Source of the DNA: Pseudomonadota bacterium
Lineage (GTDB): Bacteria > Pseudomonadota > Alphaproteobacteria > Micropepsales > Micropepsaceae
Reading direction: 5' to 3'
Assembly: GCA_025360685.1 (NCBI GenBank)
Contig: JANYBR010000208.1
Span: forward strand, 1 to 12,700
Length of the DNA: 12,700 bases
This document shows, piece after piece, positions 1 to 6,653 of this stretch. A program made the translations under genes and the position numbers. Each line of letters begins with the position of its first letter. Positions within the stretch are counted from its first letter, which is position 1. The notes below the pieces were generated by a model. The model saw only the letters and a program-made list of their open reading frames with translations, was not told where the DNA came from and did no database searches.

Positions 1-276
1 CACGCCTTCGCGCCGGCAAATGCTCGACATAAATTCGCGCGCTCGCGCCGCAGCGGATTGGGCGAATTTGGTCTGACCGTCGATGATCGACTGCATGGCT
101 TGGCCGGTCAGCGGCACGCCCAACAGCGGGATCGCACTGGCCGGATCGGGATGGACGAATTGCACCAGCACATGTGCATGCAAAAACTTGGCTACCTGTA
201 TCGCGGCGCCGATCGCCACTTCGTCGCGCGGCGTTCCCGTTGCAGGAACCAGAATCTTCGCTATCGACACTTGCAC
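1..276 (-). CDS. Universal stress protein (UspA family), C-terminus cut by window edge
   Basis: Only the first 92 or so codons are present; the gene runs off the left edge. The translation opens with SIAKILVPATGTPRDEVAIG, the first beta strand and nucleotide-loop region of the UspA fold. It continues with an AAIQVAKFLHAHVLV helix-strand unit and a VHPD segment, also typical of that fold. The starts seen are GTG at 276 and, two codons later, GTG at 270. A GGAAAGG Shine-Dalgarno-like stretch ends 4 nt before the first and 10 nt before the second, so the exact start is open. A FixK-type box (324-337) is centred 54 bp upstream of 276, arguing for induction at low oxygen. It lies downstream of the synthetase/acetyltransferase gene on the same strand but has its own promoter signal. 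Whether it is a single or tandem USP cannot be seen. USPs of this kind usually bind ATP in the cytoplasm and support survival under stress. Confidence 0.85.
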   Translation of the reverse strand, partial: MQVSIAKILVPATGTPRDEVAIGAAIQVAKFLHAHVLVQFVHPDPASAIPLLGVPLTGQAMQSIIDGQTKFAQSAAARAREFMSSICRREGV

Positions 277-323
277 ATGGCCTTTCCAGTTGAGGCAGTC
301 TCGGGCCCGGCACGCGCGACTGT

Positions 324-337
324 TTGACCTAAGTCAG
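324..337 (-). promoter_or_regulatory. FNR/FixK-type operator upstream of the partial USP gene
   Basis: The plus strand reads TTGACCTAAGTCAG, which fits TTGAY-N4-RTCAA with one arm mismatch (final G for A). The centre is at 330.5, 54 bp from the GTG at 276. This puts a class II transcription start near 289. The -10 region expected around 297-302 (GAGACT on the minus strand) is weak. Confidence 0.72.
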
Positions 338-386
338 GCTTGCACGGAATTGTCGATCGATTGCGGCCCCATTTTGCGGCTTTTTT

Positions 387-3047
387 TCAAATTCGAAGAC
401 TTGCCCGCATGAGGCTGCGGTCGGCCGCGGCCGGAACGATGCTGCAGCCTTGCTCCCGGCAAAGCGCCAGCATTTTGGTGTTCTCCGCCAGGATGTCGCC
501 GAACAGCTCGCCAATGCCGCGGTCGCGCGCATAGGTGCCCAGACGTTGCATCAACAGACGGCCGGCACCGTGTCCCTTGAGGTCGCTGCGGACCACGACC
601 GCGAATTCGGCGCGGACATTGTCGGGATCGGCGGCGATGCGCGCGACACCGGCGATTTTCCCCGCGGAATCGAGCAGCACGAACGCCATCTCGCGGTCGT
701 AGTCGATCTGGGTCAGGCGCGCGAGTATCATCGGTGGCAGCGATTTCAACGGAGTGAGAAATCGCAAGCGCACATCCTCAGGCGACAGTCGCCCAAAGAA
801 ATCGACAAAGGCGGGGGCGTCCTCCGGCTTTACCGGTCGCAGGAGAAAGTCTCCGGTGCCTTCGAGATGTTCTCGCGTGACGAGTTCATCGGGATAGGGC
901 CGGATCGCGAGACGGTCGCGCGATGCGCCTTCGGATGGCGCAATCCTGACCCTCGCGTCGAGGGCGATAACACCGTTCTCGTCGGCGAGGAGGGGATTGA
1001 TGTCAAGCTCGGCGATTTCCGGAAAGTCGCAAATGAGTTGCGAGAGCTTCACCAGGGTCAGCCCGATTGCCTCCATGTCGGCCGGCGGACGGTCGCGATA
1101 ACCTTTCAGCTGGCGCGACACGCGTGTCCGTCCGATCATCTCGCCGGCCAGCTTGAGATTGAGCGGCGGCAGGCCGAGGGTCTTGTCATCGATGATCTCC
1201 ACGGCCGTTCCGCCTTGCCCGAACAGCACAAACGGCCCGAACGTCCGGTCGACGGCCATGCCGACGATCAGCTCATGTGCATGCGGCCTCTGCACCATCT
1301 GCTGAACCAGAAATCCTTCGAGGAGGGCGCTCGGTGCGAACTTCGCCACGCGCGACTGCATGTCGGCTGCCGCCATGCGCGCGGTCTGAGCGCCTACCAC
1401 ACCAAGGGTCACGCCACCGACATCGGATTTGTGTGTGATGTCTGGAGAAAGGATCTTGAGCGCGATCGCGCCGCCGATCCGCCCCGCCGCCGCCCCGACT
1501 TCATCGGGTGTTGCCGCGCGCTCGGTTTGGACCACCGGTATGCGATAGCATTCGAGCAGCGTGTGCACGACAGTCGCGTCCAGCCAGCCTCCGGACGGCG
1601 CCGCTCTCACGATCTTGGCCGCTGTCTCACGATCTGGCGGCGGACCTTCCGGAATGGACGGCGGGACTTCCATCAAGGTTTCCTGTCCGCGGCGATAGCG
1701 GACCATATGCATGAACCCGCGCGTCGCCTTTTCCGGTGTATCGTAGGTCGGAATTTTTGCGGCCTCGAACGCCGCACGCGACGCCTCCGCGGATTGGGCG
1801 CCGAGCCAGTTTGTCAGAATCGGAACTCTCGACGTCTTCGCGGCAGCAATGACCGCGTCCGCAGCTTCGAGGCCGGATGCCACCGCAGTCGGACAGTTGA
1901 GCACCAGGATCGCATCGTGATCCTCGGACGCCCGAAGAATATCAAGCGTGTCTGAGTAGCGCTTGGCGCTGGCGTCGCCGATGATGTCGACTGGGTTGCC
2001 GTGCGACCAGGTCGAGGGCAGCACAAGGTTCAATTTGGCGCTCAAATCTTCGGAAAGCGAGGCGATGGCGCCGCCTTGCGAAATCAGCGAGTCCGTCGCC
2101 AGCACGCCCGCGCCACCGCCGTTCGTGACGATCGACAGGCGGTTGCCTCTCACCATTGGTTTGACGGAGAGTGTTTCGACCGCATCGAAAATCTCGTCGA
2201 GATCATATGCGCGCAAAATGCCAGCGCGTTCGAACGCAGCGTCATAGACGGCGTCCATGCCGGCGAGGGCGCCAGTATGAGATGCCGCCGCCTTGGCCGC
2301 CGCCGCTTGCCGCCCCGCCTTGATCGCGATGACGGGCTTCAGACGCGCCGCAGCGCGTGCGGCCGACATGAACTTTCGCGCCTGGGTGATCGCCTCGATG
2401 TAGAGCAGGATCGCGCCGGTATCCTTGTCCAGCGCGAGATAGTCGAGCATGTCGCCGAAATCGACATCGCTCATGTCGCCGAGCGAGACCAGATGCGAAA
2501 ACCCGATGCCGCGTCCGTTGGCCCAATCCAGGACGGTCGTGACCATCGCGCCCGATTGGGCAACGAACGCGACGCTGCCCTTTTGCGGCATGGCTTGGGC
2601 GAAAGACGCATTGAGTTTCGACGGTGTCGAGAGAACTCCGAGACAGTTCGGCCCGATAATGCGCATCAGGTAAGGCTTGGCGGCGTCGAGCATGGCTTGC
2701 TCGAGCGCCTGGCCGGTGGCATTGCCTGCCTCGCGAAAACCGGCGGTGATGATGATGACGCCCTTGGTGCCGCGAGCACCCAGTTCCGCGATCAGACCCG
2801 GAACGGTTGGCGCCGGCGTACAGATGACGGCCAGATCCGGCGCCGTCGGCAACGCCGCGACGTCGCGATAGCAGAGGGTGCCGGCGACGGCCGTGTGCCT
2901 GGAATTTACGAGCATGATCGAGCCGTCGAACCCGGCGGTCCGCAGATTTTCTGCCGTGACGGAGCCGACGGAATGGGCACGCGTGCTCGCGCCGATCAGT
3001 GCGACGGATTTCGGCTGGAAGACGGCATCCAGATTGCGAATGCTCAC
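387..3047 (-). CDS. Acyl-CoA synthetase (NDP-forming) fused to a GNAT acetyltransferase (Pat/AcsD-like)
   Basis: This 886-residue protein has the architecture of the protein lysine acetyltransferases Pat/PatZ: an NDP-forming acyl-CoA synthetase followed by a GNAT domain. Residues 10-130 form a CoA-binding Rossmann domain (SVALIGAS). Residues about 150-450 are the succinyl-CoA-synthetase-like part, with SHTGALAG at 256-263. Residues about 480-705 are an ATP-grasp domain (HKSDVGGV at 539-546, LFGQGGTAVEI near 608). Residues about 733-886 are GNAT, with acetyl-CoA loop KGHGAGR at 824-830. The catalytic phospho-histidine of active ADP-forming enzymes is present as His257, whereas enterobacterial Pat is reported to have lost it. 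The protein may therefore both make acetyl-CoA from acetate with NTP and acetylate proteins such as acetyl-CoA synthetase. The start is GTG at 3047 with GGGAGAG 5 nt upstream; an overlapping ATG at 3051 is in another frame. It lies 24 nt after the 127-residue gene, so it probably shares the FixK-type promoter at 3514-3527. Confidence 0.93.
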   Translation of the reverse strand: MSIRNLDAVFQPKSVALIGASTRAHSVGSVTAENLRTAGFDGSIMLVNSRHTAVAGTLCYRDVAALPTAPDLAVICTPAPTVPGLIAELGARGTKGVIIITAGFREAGNATGQALEQAMLDAAKPYLMRIIGPNCLGVLSTPSKLNASFAQAMPQKGSVAFVAQSGAMVTTVLDWANGRGIGFSHLVSLGDMSDVDFGDMLDYLALDKDTGAILLYIEAITQARKFMSAARAAARLKPVIAIKAGRQAAAAKAAASHTGALAGMDAVYDAAFERAGILRAYDLDEIFDAVETLSVKPMVRGNRLSIVTNGGGAGVLATDSLISQGGAIASLSEDLSAKLNLVLPSTWSHGNPVDIIGDASAKRYSDTLDILRASEDHDAILVLNCPTAVASGLEAADAVIAAAKTSRVPILTNWLGAQSAEASRAAFEAAKIPTYDTPEKATRGFMHMVRYRRGQETLMEVPPSIPEGPPPDRETAAKIVRAAPSGGWLDATVVHTLLECYRIPVVQTERAATPDEVGAAAGRIGGAIALKILSPDITHKSDVGGVTLGVVGAQTARMAAADMQSRVAKFAPSALLEGFLVQQMVQRPHAHELIVGMAVDRTFGPFVLFGQGGTAVEIIDDKTLGLPPLNLKLAGEMIGRTRVSRQLKGYRDRPPADMEAIGLTLVKLSQLICDFPEIAELDINPLLADENGVIALDARVRIAPSEGASRDRLAIRPYPDELVTREHLEGTGDFLLRPVKPEDAPAFVDFFGRLSPEDVRLRFLTPLKSLPPMILARLTQIDYDREMAFVLLDSAGKIAGVARIAADPDNVRAEFAVVVRSDLKGHGAGRLLMQRLGTYARDRGIGELFGDILAENTKMLALCREQGCSIVPAAADRSLMRASLRI

Positions 3048-3071
3048 GCATTCTCTCCCGGTTCCATCACG

Positions 3072-3455
3072 TCAGGCGGCGGCTGCAGCAACCGGAACGG
3101 TTTCGACGACCTTGAAAGGACGCTGCGCACCGTCATGCTCGGTGATCGACACATAAGAGTCTTTCACGATGTGGTGCTTGTCCAGCTTGAAGAACGGCTC
3201 GTCGTCTTCCACTGCCCGCTTGCGATAGTCGAAATACCAGCCGTGCTGGCCATGTCGCTTCAGGAAGCCGCGTTCCTCAGGGTCGAGACCCCAAAAGCGG
3301 CGCACCCAGCAGCGATCCTTCTGCGCCTGCCATTCGGCCGCATCGATGTGGCCGTCCGCGTCGAGCGGAGCGACGAATTCATAGCCATGCGCGGAGCTGC
3401 CATTGGGATATCCATCCATGCGCGCAAGTTCGAGCCTGATCCGGTTGAGAGGCAT
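3072..3455 (-). CDS. Conserved 127-residue protein of unknown function, FixK-box controlled
   Basis: I know similar hypothetical proteins from rhizobial genomes but no assigned function. The translation begins MPLNRIRLELARMDGYPNGS, then SAHGYEFVAPLDADGHIDAAEW, with an aromatic and charged centre (RCWVRRFWG, HGWYFDYRKR, EDDEPFFKLDKHH). It ends in a short hydrophobic PVAAAAA tail. There is no signal peptide, membrane segment or cysteine cluster, so it is probably a soluble cytoplasmic protein, perhaps with a small beta-rich fold. The ATG at 3455 has AGGAG 7 nt upstream. An in-frame extension to 3527 would run through the promoter and is rejected. It is the first gene of an operon with the synthetase/acetyltransferase, so it may be a partner or regulator of that enzyme; this is inference from position only. 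It has its own FixK-type box centred about 65 bp upstream and a good -10 (TAATAT, 3487-3492). Confidence 0.85.
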   Translation of the reverse strand: MPLNRIRLELARMDGYPNGSSAHGYEFVAPLDADGHIDAAEWQAQKDRCWVRRFWGLDPEERGFLKRHGQHGWYFDYRKRAVEDDEPFFKLDKHHIVKDSYVSITEHDGAQRPFKVVETVPVAAAAA

Positions 3456-3486
3456 GCCTTCGCTCCTGTCCTGTTCTCGAGAAGCG

Positions 3487-3527
3487 ATATTAGGCCAGTG
3501 GCGGGTTGGCGTTTTGATCTGTCTCAA
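3487..3527 (-). promoter_or_regulatory. FixK/FNR-dependent promoter for the 127-residue gene and acetyltransferase operon
   Basis: On the minus strand the box at 3514-3527 reads TTGAGACAGATCAA, one mismatch from TTGAY-N4-RTCAA. A TAATAT hexamer follows at 3492-3487, centred 31 bp downstream of the box centre, as in class II FNR promoters with the activator near -41.5. The predicted transcription start is near 3480, leaving a leader of about 25 nt before the ATG at 3455. Of the six boxes this has one of the two most convincing -10 elements. The same 14-mer recurs, inverted relative to its gene, at 11898-11911. Confidence 0.8.
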
Positions 3528-3545
3528 GTGGCGCGCTCGAAAGGC

Positions 3546-4136
3546 TTACTGAACAAAGCGTTTCGCAAAGGTCTTGCGCGTCGTTTCCATATCGGCTTCG
3601 ACCGAGTCGGCGCGGATCCCGGGCACCACGCCTCCGAAGTGAACATGGTCGATGAGAGTGAGCCCGCACACCGCCGCGAAATGGCCATCGAAAAGGGTGC
3701 GCATGGCCTGCCACGCGCCAGACTGGATCACCCACTCGGTCGGCGCGCCCGACGAGGTAAAACTGATCAATTTTCGTCCAGTCATCAAAGGCGCATTGCC
3801 GGATTGTTCGCGGCGAAATGCAAATCCCAATCCGAACACCCGCTCAAGATAGCCTTTGAGAATGGCGGGCGGCGAGTTGAACCAGATCGGATAGAAGAGG
3901 GCGAAGACGTCCGCGTCCTTCAGCAATTCGCGCTCTGCGAGAACATCGTCGCGCAAGGCGAAGTTCTTCGACCAGGGAATCTCGCTGTCGTGCAGGCAGG
4001 GGTCGAACTTCATGCGGTAGAGATCGCGGAAGACGATCTCGTGACCGCGCGCCAGACCTTCCTCGCGATAGGCCGAGGCAATCGATCCGACAAAGCTGTC
4101 GGCGTTCGGATGCGCGAAGATGATCGCATGTTTCAT
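3546..4136 (-). CDS. Flavodoxin-fold NAD(P)H dehydrogenase (quinone), KefF/NQO1-like
   Basis: This 196-residue protein has the pattern of the flavodoxin-2/NQO family. It opens MKHAIIFAHPNADSF, the strand and FMN-phosphate loop. The middle has DADVFALFYPIWFNSPPAIL, leading into KGYLERVFGLGFAF, the helix and FMN/quinone pocket typical of NAD(P)H:quinone reductases. Such enzymes carry FMN (or FAD) in the cytoplasm and reduce quinones by two electrons, limiting semiquinone and oxidative damage. Length is normal for the family. The ATG at 4136 is chosen because the family motif begins there; the longer frame to 4196 overlaps the TPR gene and adds nothing family-like. The ribosome-binding site is weak, and the start lies 19 nt after the TPR stop, suggesting translational coupling in the fixK-57aa-TPR-NQO series. 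A related paralogue lies at 8544-9125. Confidence 0.9.
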   Translation of the reverse strand: MKHAIIFAHPNADSFVGSIASAYREEGLARGHEIVFRDLYRMKFDPCLHDSEIPWSKNFALRDDVLAERELLKDADVFALFYPIWFNSPPAILKGYLERVFGLGFAFRREQSGNAPLMTGRKLISFTSSGAPTEWVIQSGAWQAMRTLFDGHFAAVCGLTLIDHVHFGGVVPGIRADSVEADMETTRKTFAKRFVQ

Positions 4137-4155
4137 CAGCAAAATCCGCGACGTG

Positions 4156-5106
4156 CTAGGTTCCAGACGGGCCGTTTGCCCGCAGCTTGACCCCATAACT
4201 CAGGAATTGCACTTCGATTCCCGGCTCGATGGCTTTTGCAGCCGCAATATCCTTGTACGCCGTTCGATCGCTGATGCGTAGCTTGGCCGCGCCGCGCCCG
4301 AACAAGGAAGTGGCCAGCCTTGGACTGTGCGCCAGTGCGTTGCTGTAGTCGGCGATGGCCGCCCGGTATCGTCCCATTCTGAGATAAACGAGGCCGCGGC
4401 TGTCCCATGCGTTGGCGTTGGCGGGCGCAAGTTCAAGCGCACGATCGCAATCGGCCAATGCCTTTGTCAGATCGATACCAGCAACTGCCCGGGTCCAGCA
4501 GCGCGAATTCCATGCGGCAGCCAGCCTGGGCTGCATCGCTATGGCGGTGGAGAAATCGGCGATTGCGAGCCGGTAGTGGTTCCGGATCTGATAGAAATAT
4601 CCGCGCAGTTGAAAATTGACCGGGTTATCAGGCGTCAGCGCCATAGCGCTGCTATAGTCGGCGAGCGCCAGCCGATCTTGATGTTGCGCTGAGTACGCCC
4701 CGGCCCTGAAGCGGTACGCCTCCGCGTCCCGCGTCGATATCCGAATGGCGCGCGTAAAGTCGGCGACCGCCTGTTGGCTCCGGCCGGATTGCAGATTGGC
4801 ATTGCCGCGCAGCTTGAACGCCGTGACGTTTTTCGGATCGAGGCCAAGTGCTGCGTCGCAAGAGGCGATCGCCCTGTCCATCTTGCCCCTGGACAGTGAG
4901 TCCAGGCACAGCAGCAAGTAGCGGGTGACTACAACGCTCCGGTCCCGTTCGGAATTTTGCCCTAGCCTGCTGACCGGACTGCGAATGTCGGCCGGATTGG
5001 GATAGCTGAGACCGTGCGAGCTCCAGACGAGCACGGCAATGGTAACGATGACCAGCAAACCAGTCAGCGCGATCCAGTGAATGAGCCTTCCGCGCGTCGC
5101 GATCAT
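4156..5106 (-). CDS. Membrane-anchored tetratricopeptide-repeat protein
   Basis: This 316-residue protein has an N-terminal membrane anchor (residues about 8-28, WIALTGLLVIVTIAVLVW). The remainder is expected on the periplasmic side. About seven TPR units follow from residue 62 to 297 with the usual 34-residue spacing. Examples are GKMDRAIASCDAALGLDPKN, DRLALADYSSAMALTPDN and GRYRAAIADYSNALAHSP. The C-terminus has a IEVQFLSYGV motif that often closes rhizobial TPR proteins. TPR arrays bind other proteins, and the partner is unknown. The start is the ATG at 5106, with GGGAG 8 nt upstream and the anchor directly after it. An open frame reaching 5253 would cover the 57-residue gene and is rejected. 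It follows that gene by 14 nt and precedes the quinone reductase by 19 nt, so all three are probably cotranscribed downstream of fixK. Confidence 0.9.
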   Translation of the reverse strand: MIATRGRLIHWIALTGLLVIVTIAVLVWSSHGLSYPNPADIRSPVSRLGQNSERDRSVVVTRYLLLCLDSLSRGKMDRAIASCDAALGLDPKNVTAFKLRGNANLQSGRSQQAVADFTRAIRISTRDAEAYRFRAGAYSAQHQDRLALADYSSAMALTPDNPVNFQLRGYFYQIRNHYRLAIADFSTAIAMQPRLAAAWNSRCWTRAVAGIDLTKALADCDRALELAPANANAWDSRGLVYLRMGRYRAAIADYSNALAHSPRLATSLFGRGAAKLRISDRTAYKDIAAAKAIEPGIEVQFLSYGVKLRANGPSGT

Positions 5107-5120
5107 TGCGCTGTCTCCCG

Positions 5121-5294
5121 CTATTGGTAGCGCGTATCTGGCTCGAAGCCTTGCTGCCGCAGACGCTCGGCTATGTTGAGGTAGGTCTGGCGCAGCTTCA
5201 ACAGTTCCATGCGGATCAGCTGATCGCCCGCCTGATGAGCGAGTTGTACGCACTCCTCGGCGCGCGCCTCATATCCTTGGACGCTATAGGGCAT
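5121..5294 (-). CDS. Small 57-residue helical protein of unknown function
   Basis: The product begins MPYSVQGYEARAEECVQLAH and continues with LIRMELLKLRQTYLNIAERLRQQG, predicting two amphipathic helices. This resembles a frequent family of small rhizobial proteins with an ARAEEC...A..A....R..LL.LA..W..LA pattern, but no function is known to me. The ATG at 5294 has GGGAG 8 nt upstream, supporting translation. A longer reading from TTG at 5312 lacks a good site. It lies 29 nt after the fixK stop and 14 nt before the TPR start, so it sits inside the fixK-led gene series. No membrane segment or signal peptide is visible. The single Cys in AEEC is the only obvious reactive residue. Confidence 0.8.
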   Translation of the reverse strand: MPYSVQGYEARAEECVQLAHQAGDQLIRMELLKLRQTYLNIAERLRQQGFEPDTRYQ

Positions 5295-5323
5295 CCCAAT
5301 TACTCCCGACAACCTACTCGTCT

Positions 5324-6025
5324 TCAGTTTGTGTCCTCCGGCTGTGCCGCCCGGCGCAATGCCGCTGTATTGCGAACCACGATTTCGTGTCGGCTCGGAA
5401 TATCTATAATCCCGGCCTGTTTCAGCTTGGTGAGTGAGCGGCAGACGGTCTCGATGGTCAGTCCCAGATAGTCGGCGATGTCCTGCCGGGTCATGGGAAT
5501 GTCGATCACGCGCTTGTCGGTCTGTTTACTGCGTTGCATCAGCTGCGCGAGGAACGAAGCTACGCGCTCATTCGCGCTCTGCCGGCCGAGAATGACCAGA
5601 TGGTTCTGCGCTGCCCACAGGTCGTGGCGCAATGTCGAGAAGAGTTCGGCACGGATCTCGCGGTTCTCGTCGCCCAGACGTTCCAAGCGCCCGCGGCCGT
5701 AGCAGATCAAGGTCACCTCGGTAAGCGCTTCGGCCGTCAAAGCGTGGTCCTGGAGCCAGTTGATGCCAAAGAAGTCGCCGGGCAGAGCGAACTCGGCGAT
5801 CTGGCGTCGGCCGTCAGGCATCATCTTGGAGAGGCGCACCGCACCCGTCACGACGCGATAGGAATATTCGGCATCTTCGCCCTCGCTGAAGATCGTGTTG
5901 TTCCGCGCATAGTGCGAAACGGTGCCAAACCCGCTCAGCGGCGATTTGGCTTCCTGCACGCGAAGGGAGGTCGCTATGGCGTGAAGCGGGGCGGCGGTGC
6001 GGGTTGCGTGAGCAAGTGCGGGCAT
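5324..6025 (-). CDS. fixK: FixK, CRP/FNR-family transcriptional activator
   Basis: A 233-residue CRP/FNR protein. An N-terminal cyclic-nucleotide-binding-like beta-roll (about residues 30-120, with VVTGAVRLSKMMPDGRRQI and FALPGDFFG) is followed by a dimerisation helix and a winged helix-turn-helix (MTRQDIADYLGLTIETVCRS at 178-197). The recognition helix has E192-TVC-R196, the E..SR-type signature of proteins that read TTGAT-N4-ATCAA. No cysteines precede residue 108, so the FNR iron-sulphur cluster is absent; this is FixK, which depends on FixLJ for oxygen control. The ATG at 6025 has GGAGAG 4 nt upstream. The redox-sensitive Cys described in Bradyrhizobium FixK2 appears as Thr179 here, while Cys195 sits inside the recognition helix. 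It lies downstream of the putative FixJ sites at 6100-6152 and upstream of the 57-aa/TPR/NQO genes. The likely targets are the six boxes in this window. Confidence 0.94.
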   Translation of the reverse strand: MPALAHATRTAAPLHAIATSLRVQEAKSPLSGFGTVSHYARNNTIFSEGEDAEYSYRVVTGAVRLSKMMPDGRRQIAEFALPGDFFGINWLQDHALTAEALTEVTLICYGRGRLERLGDENREIRAELFSTLRHDLWAAQNHLVILGRQSANERVASFLAQLMQRSKQTDKRVIDIPMTRQDIADYLGLTIETVCRSLTKLKQAGIIDIPSRHEIVVRNTAALRRAAQPEDTN

Positions 6026-6099
6026 CGGTCTCTCCGTGGCGTGTTCGACTGCGGAGAGATTGGCGATATCCGGCGCGCCCGAATATTGCGTATAACCTG

Positions 6100-6152
6100 T
6101 ACGTAGTCGGTCCGAACACCGGCTCCAACGTAGTGGCCTCTACGTACGTAGT
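6100..6152 (-). promoter_or_regulatory. Putative FixJ-binding cluster upstream of fixK
   Basis: Three copies of ACGTAGT lie in the fixK upstream region, at 6101-6107, 6128-6134 and 6146-6152 on the plus strand. The last is part of the perfect palindrome CTACGTACGTAG (6140-6151), which overlaps the stop codon of the receiver gene. The first copy is centred about 78 bp before the fixK ATG. That fits a FixJ dimer near -55 with a leader of about 20-25 nt. Phospho-FixJ activation of fixK is established in rhizobia; assigning these particular repeats to FixJ is inference. The -10 element is not clear. Confidence 0.6.
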
Positions 6153-6577
6153 CCGGCAGAGTCGGCCGATTTGCCGTCGATCGCGCTCCGTATGGCGCTC
6201 AACAGAGTGTCGGGCGCGATCGGCTTTCGCAGCATGTCGCTCACGCCGGCCCTTCGCATGCGATCGGCGAGTCCGGGATCGGCGCCCGCCGCGATGACGA
6301 TCGCGGGCTTTGAATAGGCGCGCAAATGCAGCAATTCCAGCAGTTCCAGCCCGTTCATGCCGGGCAATTGAAAGTCGACGACGAGGCAGTTGTAGCGGTC
6401 AACGTCGTTGGCGAGAAGAAATTCATTCGGCGAATCGAATGCCCGCACGCAATAGCCGTTTCGTTCCAGCATAAGGCGCAGGGAGTCGCGCACGGCCGCG
6501 TCGTCTTCGAGAACGCAGATGTAGGGCTTCTGGCCGGAAACAACCATTGGCGTAGGTGGACTTCTATTTCGCGCCAC
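6140..6577 (-). CDS. Single-domain response regulator between fixJ and fixK
   Basis: A receiver-only protein of 145 residues from the GTG at 6577, or 135 from the ATG at 6547. It has the acidic pocket E24-D25-D26, the phosphoacceptor Asp68 in CLVVDFQLPGMNG, and Lys118 in LRKPI. The conserved switch Thr/Ser is Ala96 (AIVIAAGAD, against MTGHGD in the adjacent FixJ), so output switching may be altered or absent. There is no DNA-binding domain. From memory, Bradyrhizobium also has a receiver gene between fixJ and fixK2, so the arrangement is conserved. It could act as a phosphate sink for FixL or as a protein-protein effector. The GTG is preferred because AGGAG precedes it, though only 2 nt away, and because the FixK-type box at 6625-6638 is then 54 bp upstream as in sister promoters. 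The ATG at 6547 lacks a ribosome-binding site. Confidence 0.88.
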   Translation of the reverse strand: MARNRSPPTPMVVSGQKPYICVLEDDAAVRDSLRLMLERNGYCVRAFDSPNEFLLANDVDRYNCLVVDFQLPGMNGLELLELLHLRAYSKPAIVIAAGADPGLADRMRRAGVSDMLRKPIAPDTLLSAIRSAIDGKSADSAGLRT

Positions 6578-6624
6578 CGCTCCTGTTACGCCGACTATGA
6601 AATCGCAAAGACGAGCCGACTGCG

Positions 6625-6638
6625 CTGATCCGGATCAA
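6625..6638 (-). promoter_or_regulatory. FixK-type operator in the fixJ-receiver gap
   Basis: On the minus strand the site reads TTGATCCGGATCAG, one mismatch at the last base from TTGAT-N4-ATCAA. Its centre at 6631.5 is 54 bp from the receiver GTG. A possible -10 (TTTCAT or CATAGT) lies at 6594-6602. It gives the receiver gene its own promoter, separate from fixLJ, and would close a loop from FixK back to the sensor system. Confidence 0.75.
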
Positions 6639-6653
6639 CGATCAGGCTGCTGA

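Noticed and set aside
365..387. T-run after the acetyltransferase gene as a terminator
   Set aside because: The A/T run (381-387) starts in the stop codon, and the neighbouring GCCGC copies are direct, not inverted, so no hairpin precedes it.
58..412. Plus-strand frames at the left edge
   Set aside because: The minus strand here encodes a recognisable UspA N-terminus; the plus frames have no motif or ribosome-binding site and cross the FixK box.
3761..3776. TGATCAATTTT inside the quinone reductase gene as another FixK site
   Set aside because: The half-sites lack the N4 spacing and it lies within coding sequence away from any start.
450..4190. Long plus-strand open frames at 450-1955 and 2001-4190
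   Set aside because: They lie antisense to the synthetase/acetyltransferase, the 127-residue gene and the quinone reductase. Their translations are rich in Arg, His and Gln without domain motifs, as expected for shadows of GC-rich genes.
5107..5253. N-terminal extension of the TPR protein to 5253
   Set aside because: It would overlap the 57-residue gene; the ATG at 5106 has a good ribosome-binding site and is followed directly by the membrane anchor.
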